DNA from: Euwallacea fornicatus
Taxonomy: Eukaryota > Arthropoda > Insecta > Coleoptera > Curculionidae
Direction of reading: 5' to 3'
Assembly (NCBI RefSeq): GCF_040115645.1
Contig: NC_089552.1
Coordinates: 3,100,001 to 3,164,000 of the forward strand
Length of the DNA: 64,000 nt
The notes below the pieces were generated by a model. The model searched no databases, was not told the DNA's origin, and was given only the letters and a program-made list of their open reading frames with translations. Below are positions 26,601-41,600 of this stretch, in pieces. The position numbers and the translations under genes are program-made. Every line of letters begins with the position of its first letter. Within the stretch, counting starts at the first letter, position 1.

Positions 26601-29600
26601 ATGAGATGGAAGTGAAAATATATAAATATAAATTATGTAAATTACAATAATTGGTTGAAATGTATATGATTAACTAAATTGTTGAAAATAGCGCAGAAGG
26701 TGTGCTTACGCAGCTTGTTAGCACTTTCAATTGCTAATCAAGACGAAACGACTGGTTTGTCGGTCGTGACCAATTAAATTAAACAAACTTTGAATGAGAA
26801 AATAAATGTAATTACTGTTTAATAGTTTTACATTACTGTCAGGAATAATACGTTTGAATCTGCGCTTTTTTAACGTAGAGAAGAAACGGAACCAAGATGC
26901 CTTCACGGTTGTGATTAGTTAATTTCGATGCTGAAGGATATGCGAAGTTTTGAACAATACAACAAATGTAAACAAAAAGGGACATAAATAAAGTTAAACC
27001 ATATTAATGTTAATTATATTAAATTATAAAAGTAATTATAGCCAACGGAGGTAGCAGCAGCGAAATCAAATGCTAACACATGCGTGTGTTAGAAAAAAAA
27101 ACAAATAAATAATGGACACGGCATAATGAAGTACTCTGAGCAAAAGAATTATTTATAGTGATATGGTATTGTATTAGTCCATTACTATATACACCAGACG
27201 TAGTACATACAATATTTTACGTACAAATGGATCAAATTTGTTTGTTTACATTTTAGTTTCTATGTTGGACACAATGAATTTAACCAGCAGTCGTTTTTCA
27301 TGGCCAGTTAATAAAAGGCACATTAATTTTTTAACCGCCTTTAATCAAACAACTAGCACAGTATTTTTGTATGTAAAAAATGTAAAAAATATCATTTATG
27401 TTTTTTTCCACTGGCCGAAAGAAGGATCACATCCTGGATCGATTATAAGTCCTTTGTTTCGCAGCCAACCTTAAACTTTGACTGCTGGTGCTACCTTCTT
27501 CTTTCAGCCCTCCACACTTAAATAACCATTATCTACAACCACAACGATATTCAATAATAAAATGGCGTGCTGCAAAGGAACATTACTGCACTCGAATGAG
27601 CGCGGCGAACGCTACTTACAGCACGGTTTAAGGGAAAGTAATGTTTTGCTTGCTTCAACGCACTTTGACCAGGAATCTTTTGACACACCCGTTACATTTT
27701 TTTATAATACAATGTAAGAGTGAAATTATTAATGTGTTCTTCGTTACGTAATTTTTAATACATATTTCAACCGTAAGTTTATTCTGTTCTTTTATGCGCT
27801 ATTTACTGTTATTCGCGATCCAAGGGAAAGTCCTATTTCGGTGTAAATTGCCACAAGTGATGGGTATTTAATATACCTTTTAGGCTAAAATGCAGGTACA
27901 AAACCACAAAGGAATAAATGAATAAGGAAATTATGTTATAGCGGGATGATTATTTTTCGCACAATAAAAACAATAAATCACTCTTTTACCATGGCGAATT
28001 TTAGCGCCGCGCTGACCGCTTGAGCATTATTAATAATATTTTCGAAATAAGGTCCGTGTCGGACAGGCCAAAGGCCGAAGGGTGGTTTGGTGGAGCCCCA
28101 CCGTTTCAGAGGAGCTCCGGGGGGCCTTTGTAATGCCGACGACCACTTCGAACCGGTGCGCCAGCTTTTTATTTATTACTGATACATGTGTATATCACTA
28201 CTATTAGGCTATAAGGTGTTCTTATTTAGTAAAGATAGCGTTTTTTCCTGTGTCGTGGCTGGCGCCAAACATTCGCACATTTGCCACACACATAACATCA
28301 AAAGTCGTTGACGAATGGCTTAATTATCTCCACCTTGGAACGGTCTTTTCATTTCAACTCGTTCGTGTCGCCTCGGTCGTCTTGTTTCGAATCTATCCAT
28401 CATCAGGGCTGAAGGAAGTTGATTACTAGATCATTTCGAGCGAATCCGAGCGGCTGTCGCGAAATTTGGCGTGTCGATAATAATTTTTCTTTGACAACAA
28501 GAAACAATAGTTTGAAAGGAATAATTAGGAGTATGTGGAGAAATGAGACAAACCCGACAACAGCGCGAGGCCTTAAGCGAGGCAAGGCACTTCATGGGGA
28601 TTAGCACCATGGGAACTCATGGTATACCCATTCCGGCTCGGTGGGTCGTAAACAACTCAATATCACCGTAAAACTGACCCAGCGGTCCTTTTCCACATAT
28701 ATAAATATTATTTTTAATATGTGTTTTACGGCTTTATAAATATTTTATATATTCAGGTGTTAAGATTTTTGTATCGACGGTATTTTATAGTCAGTCGGCT
28801 TTGAGCGGCCTTAAAAATACATAAATGTCAAATTTTATTTGAATGATGCCGGGACGGCGGATTTTCAGATCGATACAGGGTGGTCGTAACGTTTCTCCTG
28901 AAATTCCAAATTCGGCTTTACACCTCTATGAAACACTCATTGAAAACGAGTAAACGACCAGATAACGTAGTTTTCATGGGTAACCAAATTTGAAGGTTGT
29001 TTCTTCTTCAAAACTTCAAACAAAACTTATTTTCTCATTTAGGTTTAAACATTTAGAGACATCCTGTAGAGTTCAGGCGATGTTTCCCTGGAACCATAAA
29101 GAGAGGTTTATGACATTTCAGAAGAACCAAGATGGACGTAAATCACTGAAAAAACTGAGGATTTCGTGCCTTTAGTCTTTTACGAAGTCGGATTGAGGGC
29201 ATTGTAAAGGGATATTGAAAAAAAGTGATGAAATTTCATTTTGTACATACCTGTAGATTACAGAATACCCATACGTTCGTTTAAGTTGCTTGTGCGAACC
29301 ATTGAAGTTATTTCAAATTACTTTTCTAGACTAATTAACAAAAATCCAAAATTCCCATTCAAGCCAGTTCTGCAATCTGAGGAAACAGAAATTGTCCTCC
29401 TCTCTTTAATGAGAATCAGATTTTACTTCCGTATCCGATACGTCACCTTCTAATAAAAATTAAAGGGTATCTTTTTAGCCTCAGTCTCTTCCGTTATAAA
29501 CTTGAAAAAACCAATGGTGACCAGCATGGGGAATCGATTGAAAATGAAGTAATAATTTATTTAAAAAGAAATATATTTTTATGAATGGAGAGGCGAAGTA

Positions 29601-32600
29601 AGAACTGAGAAAGATTCAATATCTCAAGATTCACATCCACAGGTCTCAATCACCTTTCTTTTGAGGCAATTCGAACTTGTATGATTGATGATCAATTATT
29701 TGTGTCAATCTTTCTTGAACTCCACCTCTTCCTTTTTAAGGGTCTTCAGAAGATTGAAATCTGTTTGTTATACAACAACCCCTCGAGGGTAGCAACACCC
29801 ATTAAATTCCAATAAATAAGTAAATATGGCTCCGTCAAGTGCAAAAATTAATGGCCCTAGAATTAACACGGTCCAATTGGCATTGTACTGTTTGTGATTG
29901 ACCCTTATATAGAGGGGTGCATGTTAAGAAAAACAACATTTGTTCGACATGTCGTATTTCGAAGAGGCAATTTTATCCTCTAAGGACCATTTCTATAAGC
30001 CATAATTCACGATAATTTGTCCTCGGCCAAGTGGGAAATTAATTGTTTTATAAGAATCATAACAGCAACTTTTCTTTGTAAAACTCTCAATTTAACCGCT
30101 CAAAAAAATTAAACTTTTAATTATATGAACTGCTGTTAGTATTAGACATTTATCGAAGAAGTGATGAGGAAGAAAGGATTTGCTCGAAGAGGGATTCCCC
30201 CAGCCGGAGAACCCTGTATAACCAATTTATATAGGCAAATCCATGAGGAAACTATAATATAACGGTATTACTGACTAATACATTATAAAATTTCGATATC
30301 GATGTTATTCAGTTAATGGTTCTTACGCATCTCTGGCTGATTCATTTATCGAACGCGGAGTATTCATATGACATAATTCATTTTGAATAAGTAATTCCTA
30401 TACCAGTCGATATAAAAAAACATTTCTTGATCCGTCAGCATTAGTTAGAGAGTTTTTGACATAATTGAACTCATGTGAACCACCCTCGCAATGAGGGTTT
30501 CATTTATAAGAGGAGTCATGCGTTAGCATACACATCGTCGCACAATTAAAAAAAAATACAGAAAATGAACCTTGAGGGTCTAAACCTCATTGCCCTGATT
30601 GGCTTTATCATGAACATAATTTCCATGGAAATCATTCATCAAAGGAATAGCCTTTCAACAACTTCAAACAACTTCCTGGTGCTAGCGAGTGAAAATTGCG
30701 TGAAGGACTCATTATCTGACACTTTATTGTTGTATATTTAAAAAGAATCCTCCTTACTTGTATAACCCTCATGGGTAATCCAGTCTCCTTGGCCAGTTGC
30801 TCCCTTATATGCCTAGTAGGTTTGGGTGTTTGCGAAAACGCGGTCTTCAAAATTTCTAGCTGCTTCGCTTTTATCGTCGTCCGAGGCCCGCGACGTTTCG
30901 ACCCCGCGCCGCTATCATCAGGGCTCTTGTTTTCCGTCTGCGAGTCCCTCGTCTCTGGGTCTCCGTCCAGCGAGTTTTGATCCTCCGAGTCGTTCTCGGT
31001 TTTAGGGTCCTGCATCAAAAAGCAAAGTTAAGCGATAAGAATCGCTGAGTAAAGTAGTACATTGAGAGCTAACTATCCTTAACCTAACGGCACGCAACAA
31101 CATTAAACCTTCTTCGCTTAATTACCCCCGCATATCAAAGACCAGAAAGATCTCTGAAACTCGCGTGAACCTTATCGAAGTGATCTGAACAATGCATGGT
31201 GTCTTTGTCTTAGTAAAGGGAAATTGGACAAGGAAGGCGATAGATTCCGGAGCGTCAGCTCGTTATTAATAACATCCATCAGGTGAACAGTAATTTTAAA
31301 TGTATTGCACCTGTCAGTCATGGTGTTTTATTAATGACCCACAATGTTCTTTTTCCTTTTGTTTATTTATTTTTTTTTCTTCTTAATACGGGCAATTAGA
31401 AACAGGCATTAATCCTCTTGAAGTCTGAGGGGGAATTACCGTCCAACCTGTTCAAACCAAATGAGTGTCCAAACCGATTTGGCGTTCAGTGCTTTAGTTT
31501 GCACCTCAGTGGATGAACGAGGTTCAACTTTAATCTCAACAACTGCCAATAGTGGCAAACACATATGAAATGAAAATTAAGTACCCCGAAGGGTTAATTT
31601 GGTTTCGCATGAAATTTTTCAATACTCCTCCGCACACCTCAAACTTACGAATGTGTTCACAAGTGGAGTCCGGGCCCAAAAATTCAAAGAAAGAACAGTA
31701 AAAAGTAAGATTTGTGTGAGGCAGGCAACTTGGCGAGTTAGTCATGATAGTTCAGGTTCATCCGAAATAATGGTTGGTGGCCATTTTCCAGTTGATGACT
31801 GGATGAAAGAAGGAGACGTTTGAGTGACTATTCGGCAATAGCCTATCAATGAGGCCCACACTACCAGACCGGGCAAGATATTACCATCAACGGTCTGGTG
31901 CGCGTAAACGAGAATTTCACAATCTCTATTAAAAAAAGGGTTAGTTCAGGTTAGTTGAAATTTCAGAACATCGCGCAGATTCGGCCGAGTTCGGAAAATC
32001 TAAGGGTGGTTTATTTAAAAATTCCAGAAGTTTGACTGTACGTCGTGAAAAATATACAATCATGGCGACTTGTGATGAAATTTTTTAGATAAAAATCAGC
32101 TGGATTTTTGCCACAACTCATGTCAGTTAATATTTATCAGAAATCTTGAAGATTTCTCTATGAAATTTAATGAGTCAGTAAGAATTGTAATTTAAATTAC
32201 ACGACCCGGTCAACAACCTGGTTTCGTTCAATTTGATTTGCATAGATATTTTGATACCTAAGACCGCTTTTTTGGCCATAAACGTATAGATTAGTTCCGC
32301 ATACAAAATGGGAAGATTAAAATGGTTTTTAGGAGAAATTCAGGGAATTAGCAGCAAAACAATTTCCCTTTTCAACTTGAAGAATTGTGAGGTGTTCAAC
32401 TAAATGTGTTTGCGTTGGAAGTCTTGGGAACTCTTTTGTAGCTCAATATTTGCTACAGTTGCATAAGAAATCGCTTTGAACGATTATTGTTATGTCATCT
32501 TCAGATAAATATTGCGACCAATAAAAGGTAAAACGAAAGCAATCAATTATCTTTACTCTTGATAATGCTGAGAGCAAAATTCAGTTTCCGTCAGCGTATC

Positions 32601-35600
32601 AGTGCTAATTATTTTTTATCTGGGTGTGAAGAAAGACATTACTTACTTGTCCTATTGAATTACTAATATCTGAGTGAGGCAAGGAGTTGTTATTCGTTTC
32701 ACCAGGGGCTGGTGGCAAGGAACTATGTATCGTGTGCTGCTTCAGCACCGACGATGTCGTACTGCTTTCATCGTCTTCCTCATCTTCAGATGCGGAACCC
32801 AGCAGCGAGTCTGAAACCAAAAAGTGCAACTCTGTACTAAAATTTTCCCGCGTCCCTGGGAAATAAGTCGGTCACAAATCAATCAACAGAATGGAAAGTT
32901 AAAAAGATGTCCCGAATAACAAGGTATCAATACATAAGAAAAACACTTCTTCTGGATCATAGATCCCCGCTCATACGTCTAACCCGCGGCTGTAAAAACA
33001 GGGCCCTTTGTTTGCAGTTGTTACTCCGTACCCAGACCAAATATTATTTTAAAGGGATGTAAAAGGGAGGTGAATGGCAAATGATTCTTTGCCGGAGCTG
33101 TGATGCGTCAGTAACCCCTGAAAAATGTTTTTGATCGCGAAACTAGTCATTCATCATAGTGTTTAACCTGAAAATTAGGTAAGGTTGATTGATTCCTTTA
33201 AAACTGATCTAAAAGCTTTTAATACGTGAAAGTTCTTTTCGAAATGACTTATATGTATTATGGTCGATTCAATACAAGCCCGTCAAACGACTTCTGGCCC
33301 ATAGTTGCAATATCCAGAGTCGATACAGGAACTAAAGCAGTCGATTATCAGGATAAATATAATAAGAGCAACAATGTAATAAAAGCAAACTTGTATCGCC
33401 CTCGTGCAAAGCATGCAAAGTTTGCACGAAAGCGGGTTAAGTCGATGACCACGAGTGCACGAGTGCAATTTTTAGTTTAAATTTCACGAGTGTAAAGTTG
33501 TCGGAATGTATGGTTGCACCAATTCTATTTAAGGACACTATTTCATAAATTACACCCTTGAAGTATAGTGCCGCAAGATTAACGTATTTTCGTTTGTTAT
33601 AACAGTGTTAGAGCGACCAACCCTATGCGAAAGTTGCATGGACAAGATTTTTGAAAGAAATACGTTTTAATGCAAAAGTATCAGTTCCCGAAAAGCCGTT
33701 GTGACCATACATATCGCTTATACAATTTCTAGTAATTTTGATATCACTTTCCCCTGCTTTTTTAATTTTGTCCCAGCGATCAGCTTTGAAGCGAGACATC
33801 TTTGAAAACCACCGTCCAGTTTTATTTCGCATGGACACTGATAAATTTGTTTCATACCTTCCGGGCAATTACCTCTGTAATCATTCGGTAAATGCATTGC
33901 TCAAATGGACAGCTTAACCTAATATGAGGGATATACTCGCGATAATTGTACAAGTGCAAATTACCATTGTAGTCTGCCCTTCATTGCTTCAGCGTATCAA
34001 TGAGAATCTAGTTTTCTGCATTGTTGAAATATGAATATTGGCAGATAAATGAAATTATGAAAAGTATCGTGAAAAATAGGGTAAGATATTAATAAACAAC
34101 CTTTATGCAAAGGGAGGATAAAAACATCATGTGGAAAAAATTGGGATAACAGTAAATATTCATTTTCAAATATGCTGTTTGTTTGGTGCAAATATGAGAT
34201 ATGTGAGGCGTGCAGATAATTAAACCTTACACACGGGGGTGATTTATTACGAAATATTTAAATTTGATTAGGATTCGGTTAGTTCGATTTATTTACTTTT
34301 CGCTTTGCTCAAGTTTAAAACTTTTTTCATATTTTCTTGGCTCACCCTGTAGATAATTTCAGAAAGTTTTAAAATGCGCAAAAATGATAACTTGACGTGG
34401 GTAAGCGATTTCACGAAAATCGCTTTATTTTAAAGATGTTGGTTTGATACTTTGTATTCCGGTGCAATTCGCAACTCTGTACATGGCATTTCATAGATGT
34501 TATGCCCAGGCCTATTACCTTTAAACGAATTTTCCACTTTTCTTCGTTTAACTCTGTCTGCAATCGTCTTAAATATAGCATTAGTTTTTACGACGGGGGA
34601 ACGAATCTCGGCGACGATGGAATTTAGCACATAAAAATCGCCATTATTGAAGTATTTAACGTAAAATGAAGCTTTCTGAATGGTCGGCGCCGAGGAATGT
34701 TCTATGCCGCCACACGCCATAAACCCGGCGCTCATAAGCTTTTGCGCCAGAAAATGACGTTACTTATTTACGGCCCGAGAATAATGGCTTTCTAAAATCC
34801 ATGAGGAAAAAACTAAATGGAATTATTTTCCTTTATCGCCTCTCGGAAAGCTTACTGGACGTCACAATTTCTTTCCCTAAATTTTTGAAAGTTTTCAGCA
34901 TTTAACGGGCATCTATATTCTGTTTAAAAGTCTCCTTTGGCGTTTCTCGAATCCGAATGGTGATTGACAAATTTATATTAACAAATTCTTCGTAAACTTA
35001 AAATTTCGCTGAAATCCTCAAATTCCGACAAGGCACTAACGTGAAGGCAAGTTTTGACAGCCGCCGACGCCGTGTTCGACGGCGGAACGGACGTAGGACT
35101 GCGTGCCTAAGGCTGTCTTGACCCACGTCTTTCCATGTCTGGACAAGACAACTGAAAGACATCTACAAAGGTCACTCGGCCGCACGATATCCCCGACAGC
35201 ATGTTAAGTATTTCATTTGGAGGCCCGTCTTAATATCCAGTAATATATATTATTTGTACAATACTGTACGGGGTTGCATGCGTGCATCAGTCGAAGATGA
35301 CTTACGATCCGGCCAATTACAAAAACGGCTCGATCGGCGGGGGGGCCGCGTCCCCAATTAGTACCGGGGCCCGCTGCGAAACATGGCATTAAGGGGGCCC
35401 CCTTTGCTGAGAACGACACCTCGAGATTGGTGGGGTACCGCCGATGGCAACAACAATTTTATGCACTGTAGTTTCGAGAATTTGTTAACAGTAACTAAGC
35501 ACTTCTTGCCGATCAATTGTACATACCATTATTTGACCATTTGTAAAGCGGGCTTAACCAAACATAATTCATTTTTTTAAAGCGTGAAGTGATGCTGTAG

Positions 35601-38600
35601 AATTTTATGGTTAATGTTGATCTGATGGTGTAACAACTTATAAGTTTTCTCTCCGTCTTCCCTCTCGACAATTGGGCCTTTGCAGGGATGACAAATCGTC
35701 AAAGTGTCTGGACAAATCCGGAGCCTAAGAGCAACCTTCCACTGGAAAGAAAATTTGTCCGAAAGGGGGATCGTCCTTCCCGAATTTTGAAGGCGTGGTG
35801 TAATGACTTTGATACTCAACCTTATTAAGCTTCTCGCTTGAAAAAACTCCTTTTTCCGATTTGACGGCACAGTCAATTTGTCTATTTGCTAACATCGGCG
35901 ATACTCATTAGAAAAATCCTGTCTAAAAAGTCCTTGTGAAACACAATTTCAGCCCGAATATGTGGAAAACTCAGAAATTACCTTAGTTATTCTAAGATTT
36001 AAGAAAACGCCTTGCGCCGATTAAAAATCGGTTTTTAGAAAATGTATTAGTAATTAGAAAAACAGTGATATTCACTAGAAAAATGATACATATGCTTTAA
36101 TCCCGAAATTTGAACTAGAAAGTGAAACGGCCCCCTCCTAATTTGATACTACGCTTACTGAGGGCGCTTATCTCTAATTTGAATTGATTTAAGGTAAATT
36201 AATTTTGCAGTAATTATCATCGATTTTTAATGTCACAAAATATTTAAAAATTAGCTTATTTTAATCCTCAATCTGGGTACGCCTGCAAAAGTGACTTTCC
36301 AAAATCCCGCTTTTCAATGTTAAAGGTCAAAATGCCAATCCAGAGGTATCGTAAAACAGTTCAATGTTAAAAAAATGCCCTTAGGGGTTCATTTTTATTG
36401 TCAAGCGAAGAGCATGGCTCTACAAGTAAAAAAACTTTTGTGTTGGAGTTGATTTGATGAATTAAGAATAGCGCTCCGAGTTGATGATGATCAGATATGA
36501 TTTCGTTGTGTCGAACAAATAAATGATATACGGACACTTTTTCAAGCTGAGGTTGTTTTGCTAGTCAACTGTTAAACAAGTGTATCAAATCAAATTGATC
36601 AAGGTCGTTAAATAATTGGATTTATTAAATAGCCATCGATAAACGAAGACCTCTCCTCTCCTAATTACGGGCAGCGTACGCTTTAAAACAACCATAAAAT
36701 TAACATGTTTAAAGAGAACCGCCTTATTTGAAAAAAATCGCCTCATTAAATATTTATAAGGTCCAGTCAAAGCGCCAGTTCGGGCTTATGAAAAATGATT
36801 CTCCCAAGTTTATTTCCTCGCCTAGGTCGTTACCTGTCAGATGTTAATTTTTCCTTTTCTTATATCCCTTTTTCCATTGCATTTTTACGACTGACTCGCC
36901 TTGTCTTAATGGCGTTTCAAGGAGGGAAATATGAATACTTAATAATTTATGCACCTTTTACCCTGAAGCTGTTGGATCGCGGTGACAAAAACGCCAAGGC
37001 TGAGATCCGGGGTGGTCGACGGATCCATCAAACTCCAATGGTACATAAAATGCTGTTTACGGACTGCATCTGAATTTCGATGGCGGTGGAAAAAAATTCG
37101 GTCACACTCGGTTGATCGTATCTACGGGTCCGTAATAGCGTGAAGCAAACCGCGATCACCGGTCTGATGATGGCAGTACCGTGGCCTTTTAAATCGTGAC
37201 TACAGTGGCGTCAAGATTCGATCCTATGCACCCGATAAAGACCCCGCGTAGAGAGGTATTTAGATTTTGGAGAAAAATACATTTGTACATTTAATACCAC
37301 TATGTGCCACCCAGTGATACGACTGCAGCTCTACTCGACGCATTACAACCAGCTACCTACCATGAAATCAACTTATATGTTATTTATGAATCATTGACAT
37401 AAATCTTCATGCAATACAGCAAGTGCAACATAAATCACGTTTAACATTTACCTAACCATAGACAAACATTTTTTCACAGCCTCAGGGCTGGTACTCAAGG
37501 TTGGACCTTTTCACAACTATTTCCCGGGGAACCTTGTACAAGTCAAACTCTTACAAGCAGATTTTTGTACGAGATAACAGTACCACTGGAAGGTTTAAGT
37601 TGTAAAAATACCGTTTATTTGCATGATAGGACAGCAACAAACTGAGAAACATAAACATTGATGACTTGTTCAAATACGAAACCGAAAACCGCTGCGTGTA
37701 GCTGTTCTCTTTGGTCCGCTCGTTTTTGTTTCTTTTCGTTTTTGGTTTGACCACTCAACCATGGTACTGCCGCGGTTTGTTGCTTGTCACAGTTGGTCGT
37801 TTAATCGCCGATCAAGAGTTATTTGGTTTTCTGACCAATTATTCAGAACATGTTCGAAGAACATGAGCATTATTCAGAACATGAAGATGTGCTTTTCAGA
37901 ATTAATCGCTACGGTTGGGGAGAAAGTGGGGCTTAGGAGAAGTTGCGAAAAATGTTTCGTCACGATTTGTTATCATGTGTGAGCAACTCATAAAAAAATA
38001 GATATTTAGACCCTAAAGTTGGCGGTCCGAATATGGGTTTCAAAAACCGTGTAAATAAACATAATGGCTGATTTCATCCCTGCCAGATTAATGCTAACTG
38101 CCAGAGAAGCAGTGGCGGAGTCTCCGGCTCACTTTCGGGATTTCAAAAATTTGCTAAACTATCACAATTAAACTCTTCTGAGTGTTTCGGTTTGGGCGGC
38201 AAGTATATGCCGACAAATTTAGTTGTAAAACTGTACCGTTGATACAGTGGACCTGTGTTTGATCATAACTGATAGGCTGACATAATGGCCGAATGGCAAA
38301 ATTGCTTTGACACAATTTAAGGAAAAAAACGTGAGGCAATATTAATTAAATTTTCAGAATTACGCTCAGTGCAACTTCACCCCTCAGACATACGCCCATG
38401 AAGTTTGTTCAAAAAACAGTATCGATTTGAATGTAATTTCACTATAAATTTGATCCCTGTAAAATCGTAACTAATACAGTGTTCAAATTATAAAATTAGC
38501 CACTTTGAAAAAACCTAGGAATGAACTGAGATTACCTCAATTTTCACAATTAAACTGTGTTAAACTTTCAGCTTCAGATTCATAGGACGCTTACGATTTT

Positions 38601-41600
38601 CTTGAAAAAATTCTACGGTGAATGATAATCAGAGTCAGATTTTAACTAAACGTTCAAAATTAACCCTAAGATTTCCCAAAACCATCTCCTCAGAATTAAG
38701 TTCTGGATGGACAACTTTCGACCTCAGGTACATTCTCCGTTTATAAGCTATTCGCGATCTCAATTTACACCCCTCAAATTGAGCGACTTTGTAGCATTCT
38801 CGAGTAAGATAAGAGAAAACCTGACCTTTCTAACATCCATTCGCCTCATCAACGTGATTAACATTTTTCCAACGTCAAGTTCTAACATTACCCTGAGCCA
38901 TGTTACTTGTTCACACTAAATTCACAAATAATCCCAATATCTCAAGAATCTGCTCAAATCGAGACACGCAAGAATAATATTTGTTAATAGCAGTAATGAA
39001 TACATCTGAGCGGAAGTTCTACCACGGAAGCAGCACTAGGGTGCGAGTCAAGGGCCGGCCCTTCAAGTGTCAGACGCAGTCGTGGCTGCGGTTTAGCTTT
39101 CATTCTCCCCTTATGTCTTTCCCACCCTTTTCGCATCAGGCTGAGTGTTATTACCCAAACTATTATCGCTAGATGGGCGGCAAAAAATTGACCAATTTTC
39201 TGCCTCGGCCGAGGCCTCGCAACATCCTCGAACGTTGATCGCTGTGAAATCAACCGAAACATATTGAAGGTTTGAACATGCTCTGCTTCATTTTGCTCAA
39301 TGTCGACAATTCTTTATGAACTACATACGATTTAAGAAACTATGTGGATTCGCCTGGAGATACCTGTAGGTTTTTTCTGATAAACCCACTATACCTCCAA
39401 AGTAATCGACATTTGTGAAAATCGAAGAGAGTTGGCGTAATCAGGATATAACATCAACGGCCTTGGCCCAAAAATGTGGGATGTTCGCAAATTGCATTCA
39501 TGGAAGAATCTAAATTAGGTTCGCTGATTGATGATTTAATGATAGGTTTGGTTTTGGATGGATGAATGGACTCGTATTAAGTACATGTCTCAATTCATTA
39601 AGCTGGGTTCGTTGCAGCCTTGTGCCCAAGAAAAATAGAATTGTTGATGCTTTCGGATAGATTTCTACAGAAAAAAATACATAAAATATTTAGTTTGGTG
39701 TTAAATTTAGATCCTTTAAAGTTTCCACGCAAAACGTGTTGTTTGTATTCAGAAGAGCGATTAATGAGGAGCTAAAATGATACACCGAGGCGATATTAAC
39801 ATAAAAGTTAATCGTAACCGAAAGAAAATTGTACGTTTTTGAAGGCTCTCTATTGAGTCATTTAATGAACAGTTCTCATTGCGCATTGCCCATCATTCAT
39901 TTGTTTGTGTCCTAACAAACGAGTGTGTTAGAATTTCTTTGCGCGACTTCTATTTCCGTTAGTGTGATTGGTTATGAATATGTGTAGGAGGTGGTGAGAA
40001 AAAGTATGTTATCTCAGCGATTCTAACTTTTCTCCATAAACTTGCTTATTTATGGGATTTGTATTGAGAAGGTCATATTTGTTCCGTCAGTTTTCAATTG
40101 AAAAAATGGCTCTTTGACCCTGCAAGTTGAAAAGAAATACCTTTCTATTTCTACCAAGTGCATGAAAATCGATTAATTATATTTTAAATTGCGAGTTTCG
40201 AAAATGAGGGCTTCCACGGCACGATCCAAACGTATTGCCAAGCAATAAATTTCTAGTGTTCATACATGCAAAAATTGTCGGAAAAGTACTTCAGACTACA
40301 TGATTTCATTAAAATTCTACCAATAATAAAATTAAACATTAAAGACTAATGGGGAAACACTTGCCAACGGCCCCTTGAAACAACCCCCATGCACGATCAA
40401 GCACCCTTAGCAGTTGGCGAATCGAGTATTCGGTATGCATTCGACAGTCATCTGTTTTCGTAAGCTTTTGGCTTTATACGGGCCATCCCTTCAATGTTTG
40501 CACAGCGAAATTGAAACGGCTTACAGGGCGAGAACCTATTCGCATATAATAAGCCCTTTTGCTTTAAGGGATCAAGGGTATGATGGTATATCGGCCCTTA
40601 AATTTTTTTGAACTCATGCGGAGGGTTTTGCAATATGCACCTATAATCTTGAGGATTCAATGAATATCAGGTTTTACCTCAGAGTTTGAGGCTCCCTCTC
40701 GTTTTAACGCGGTTTCCTACGTTGCAATATTGGGATGACTGTTAGATTTTTCTGTTTTGATATGATGAAAGATGAGAGCGATATGAAATCAACACGCAAG
40801 TGAGAACAAAGCTCTTTCACGATATAAACCGAATGGCGACCTTGCAAAATTCGCCATGGAGAATAAAACGAGCAAAACCACTTTAAAGACAATAAAAACC
40901 ACATGAGGATATATCATCGGTGAAAAAATACACGTCTCGCAATTTTCCAATTTTGCTTTGCACGTCGTGTTTTTTGTTTTTTTTGAAGTTTCGCAAGACA
41001 ACAATGCGTTTTGCAAGTCTGCATGAGTGCGATGTTTCGGCAAACATGAAAAGAACACCCAACGAAGTAAAACAGTTTTAAAATCCCATGTTGTGCCCCG
41101 TTTCAATGGAACACGATTTCGTTTTTGAATCTATTAGTCGACACTATGTAGGTAGGATAATTATAAAGGCATTTCGCACTGGTTTAGGTGTATTGATTGT
41201 TTGAACGTTACTTTGCATATTTCCAGCCGGCTTAGTTGGTAGGGCGTTCGCGAAATATTTTTCCTTGAACAAAGGAAACAGTAGTTGAGTAGATACGCAA
41301 TAACAACGCAATTCTTTGCTGCACCTGCACAATCATAGAGTAAAAATTTATATCCACCATTTCTCAAATTTACAATGATCATAAGTCGATGAGACAAAGA
41401 ACATTGTCAGAATCTTACTGGGCGCTTGTATATTTAGGAACATTGGACCGAATAAAATTATCGTATCTCTTCTTCGCGAGGACTGGTCTTTTGGTATATT
41501 TCCTTTTGCGGCGTTGCCAAGTGAAATTTTTCGAAAGGCCTCGCCGACACCATCCAAGCAAAAGCAAATGACCTGGAACCCACCAATGGCAAAAAGGAAA

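Larger units (their letters stand above)
23961..30757 (-). other. Lim1 intron 4 (6.8 kb)
   Basis: Interrupts the homeodomain between codons 46 and 47, a recurrent intron position in LIM-homeobox genes. It contains a 13-bp match to the mariner TIR at 25909, a perfect palindrome at 27073-27092, a GC-rich patch at about 28050-28165 and a MITE-like element at 28874-29068. No gene is recognised inside. Confidence 0.7.

Noticed and set aside
38981..39262. Overlapping plus and minus frames over a GC-rich patch
   Set aside because: Open on both strands because of composition. No motif or donor/acceptor pair fits a gene model.
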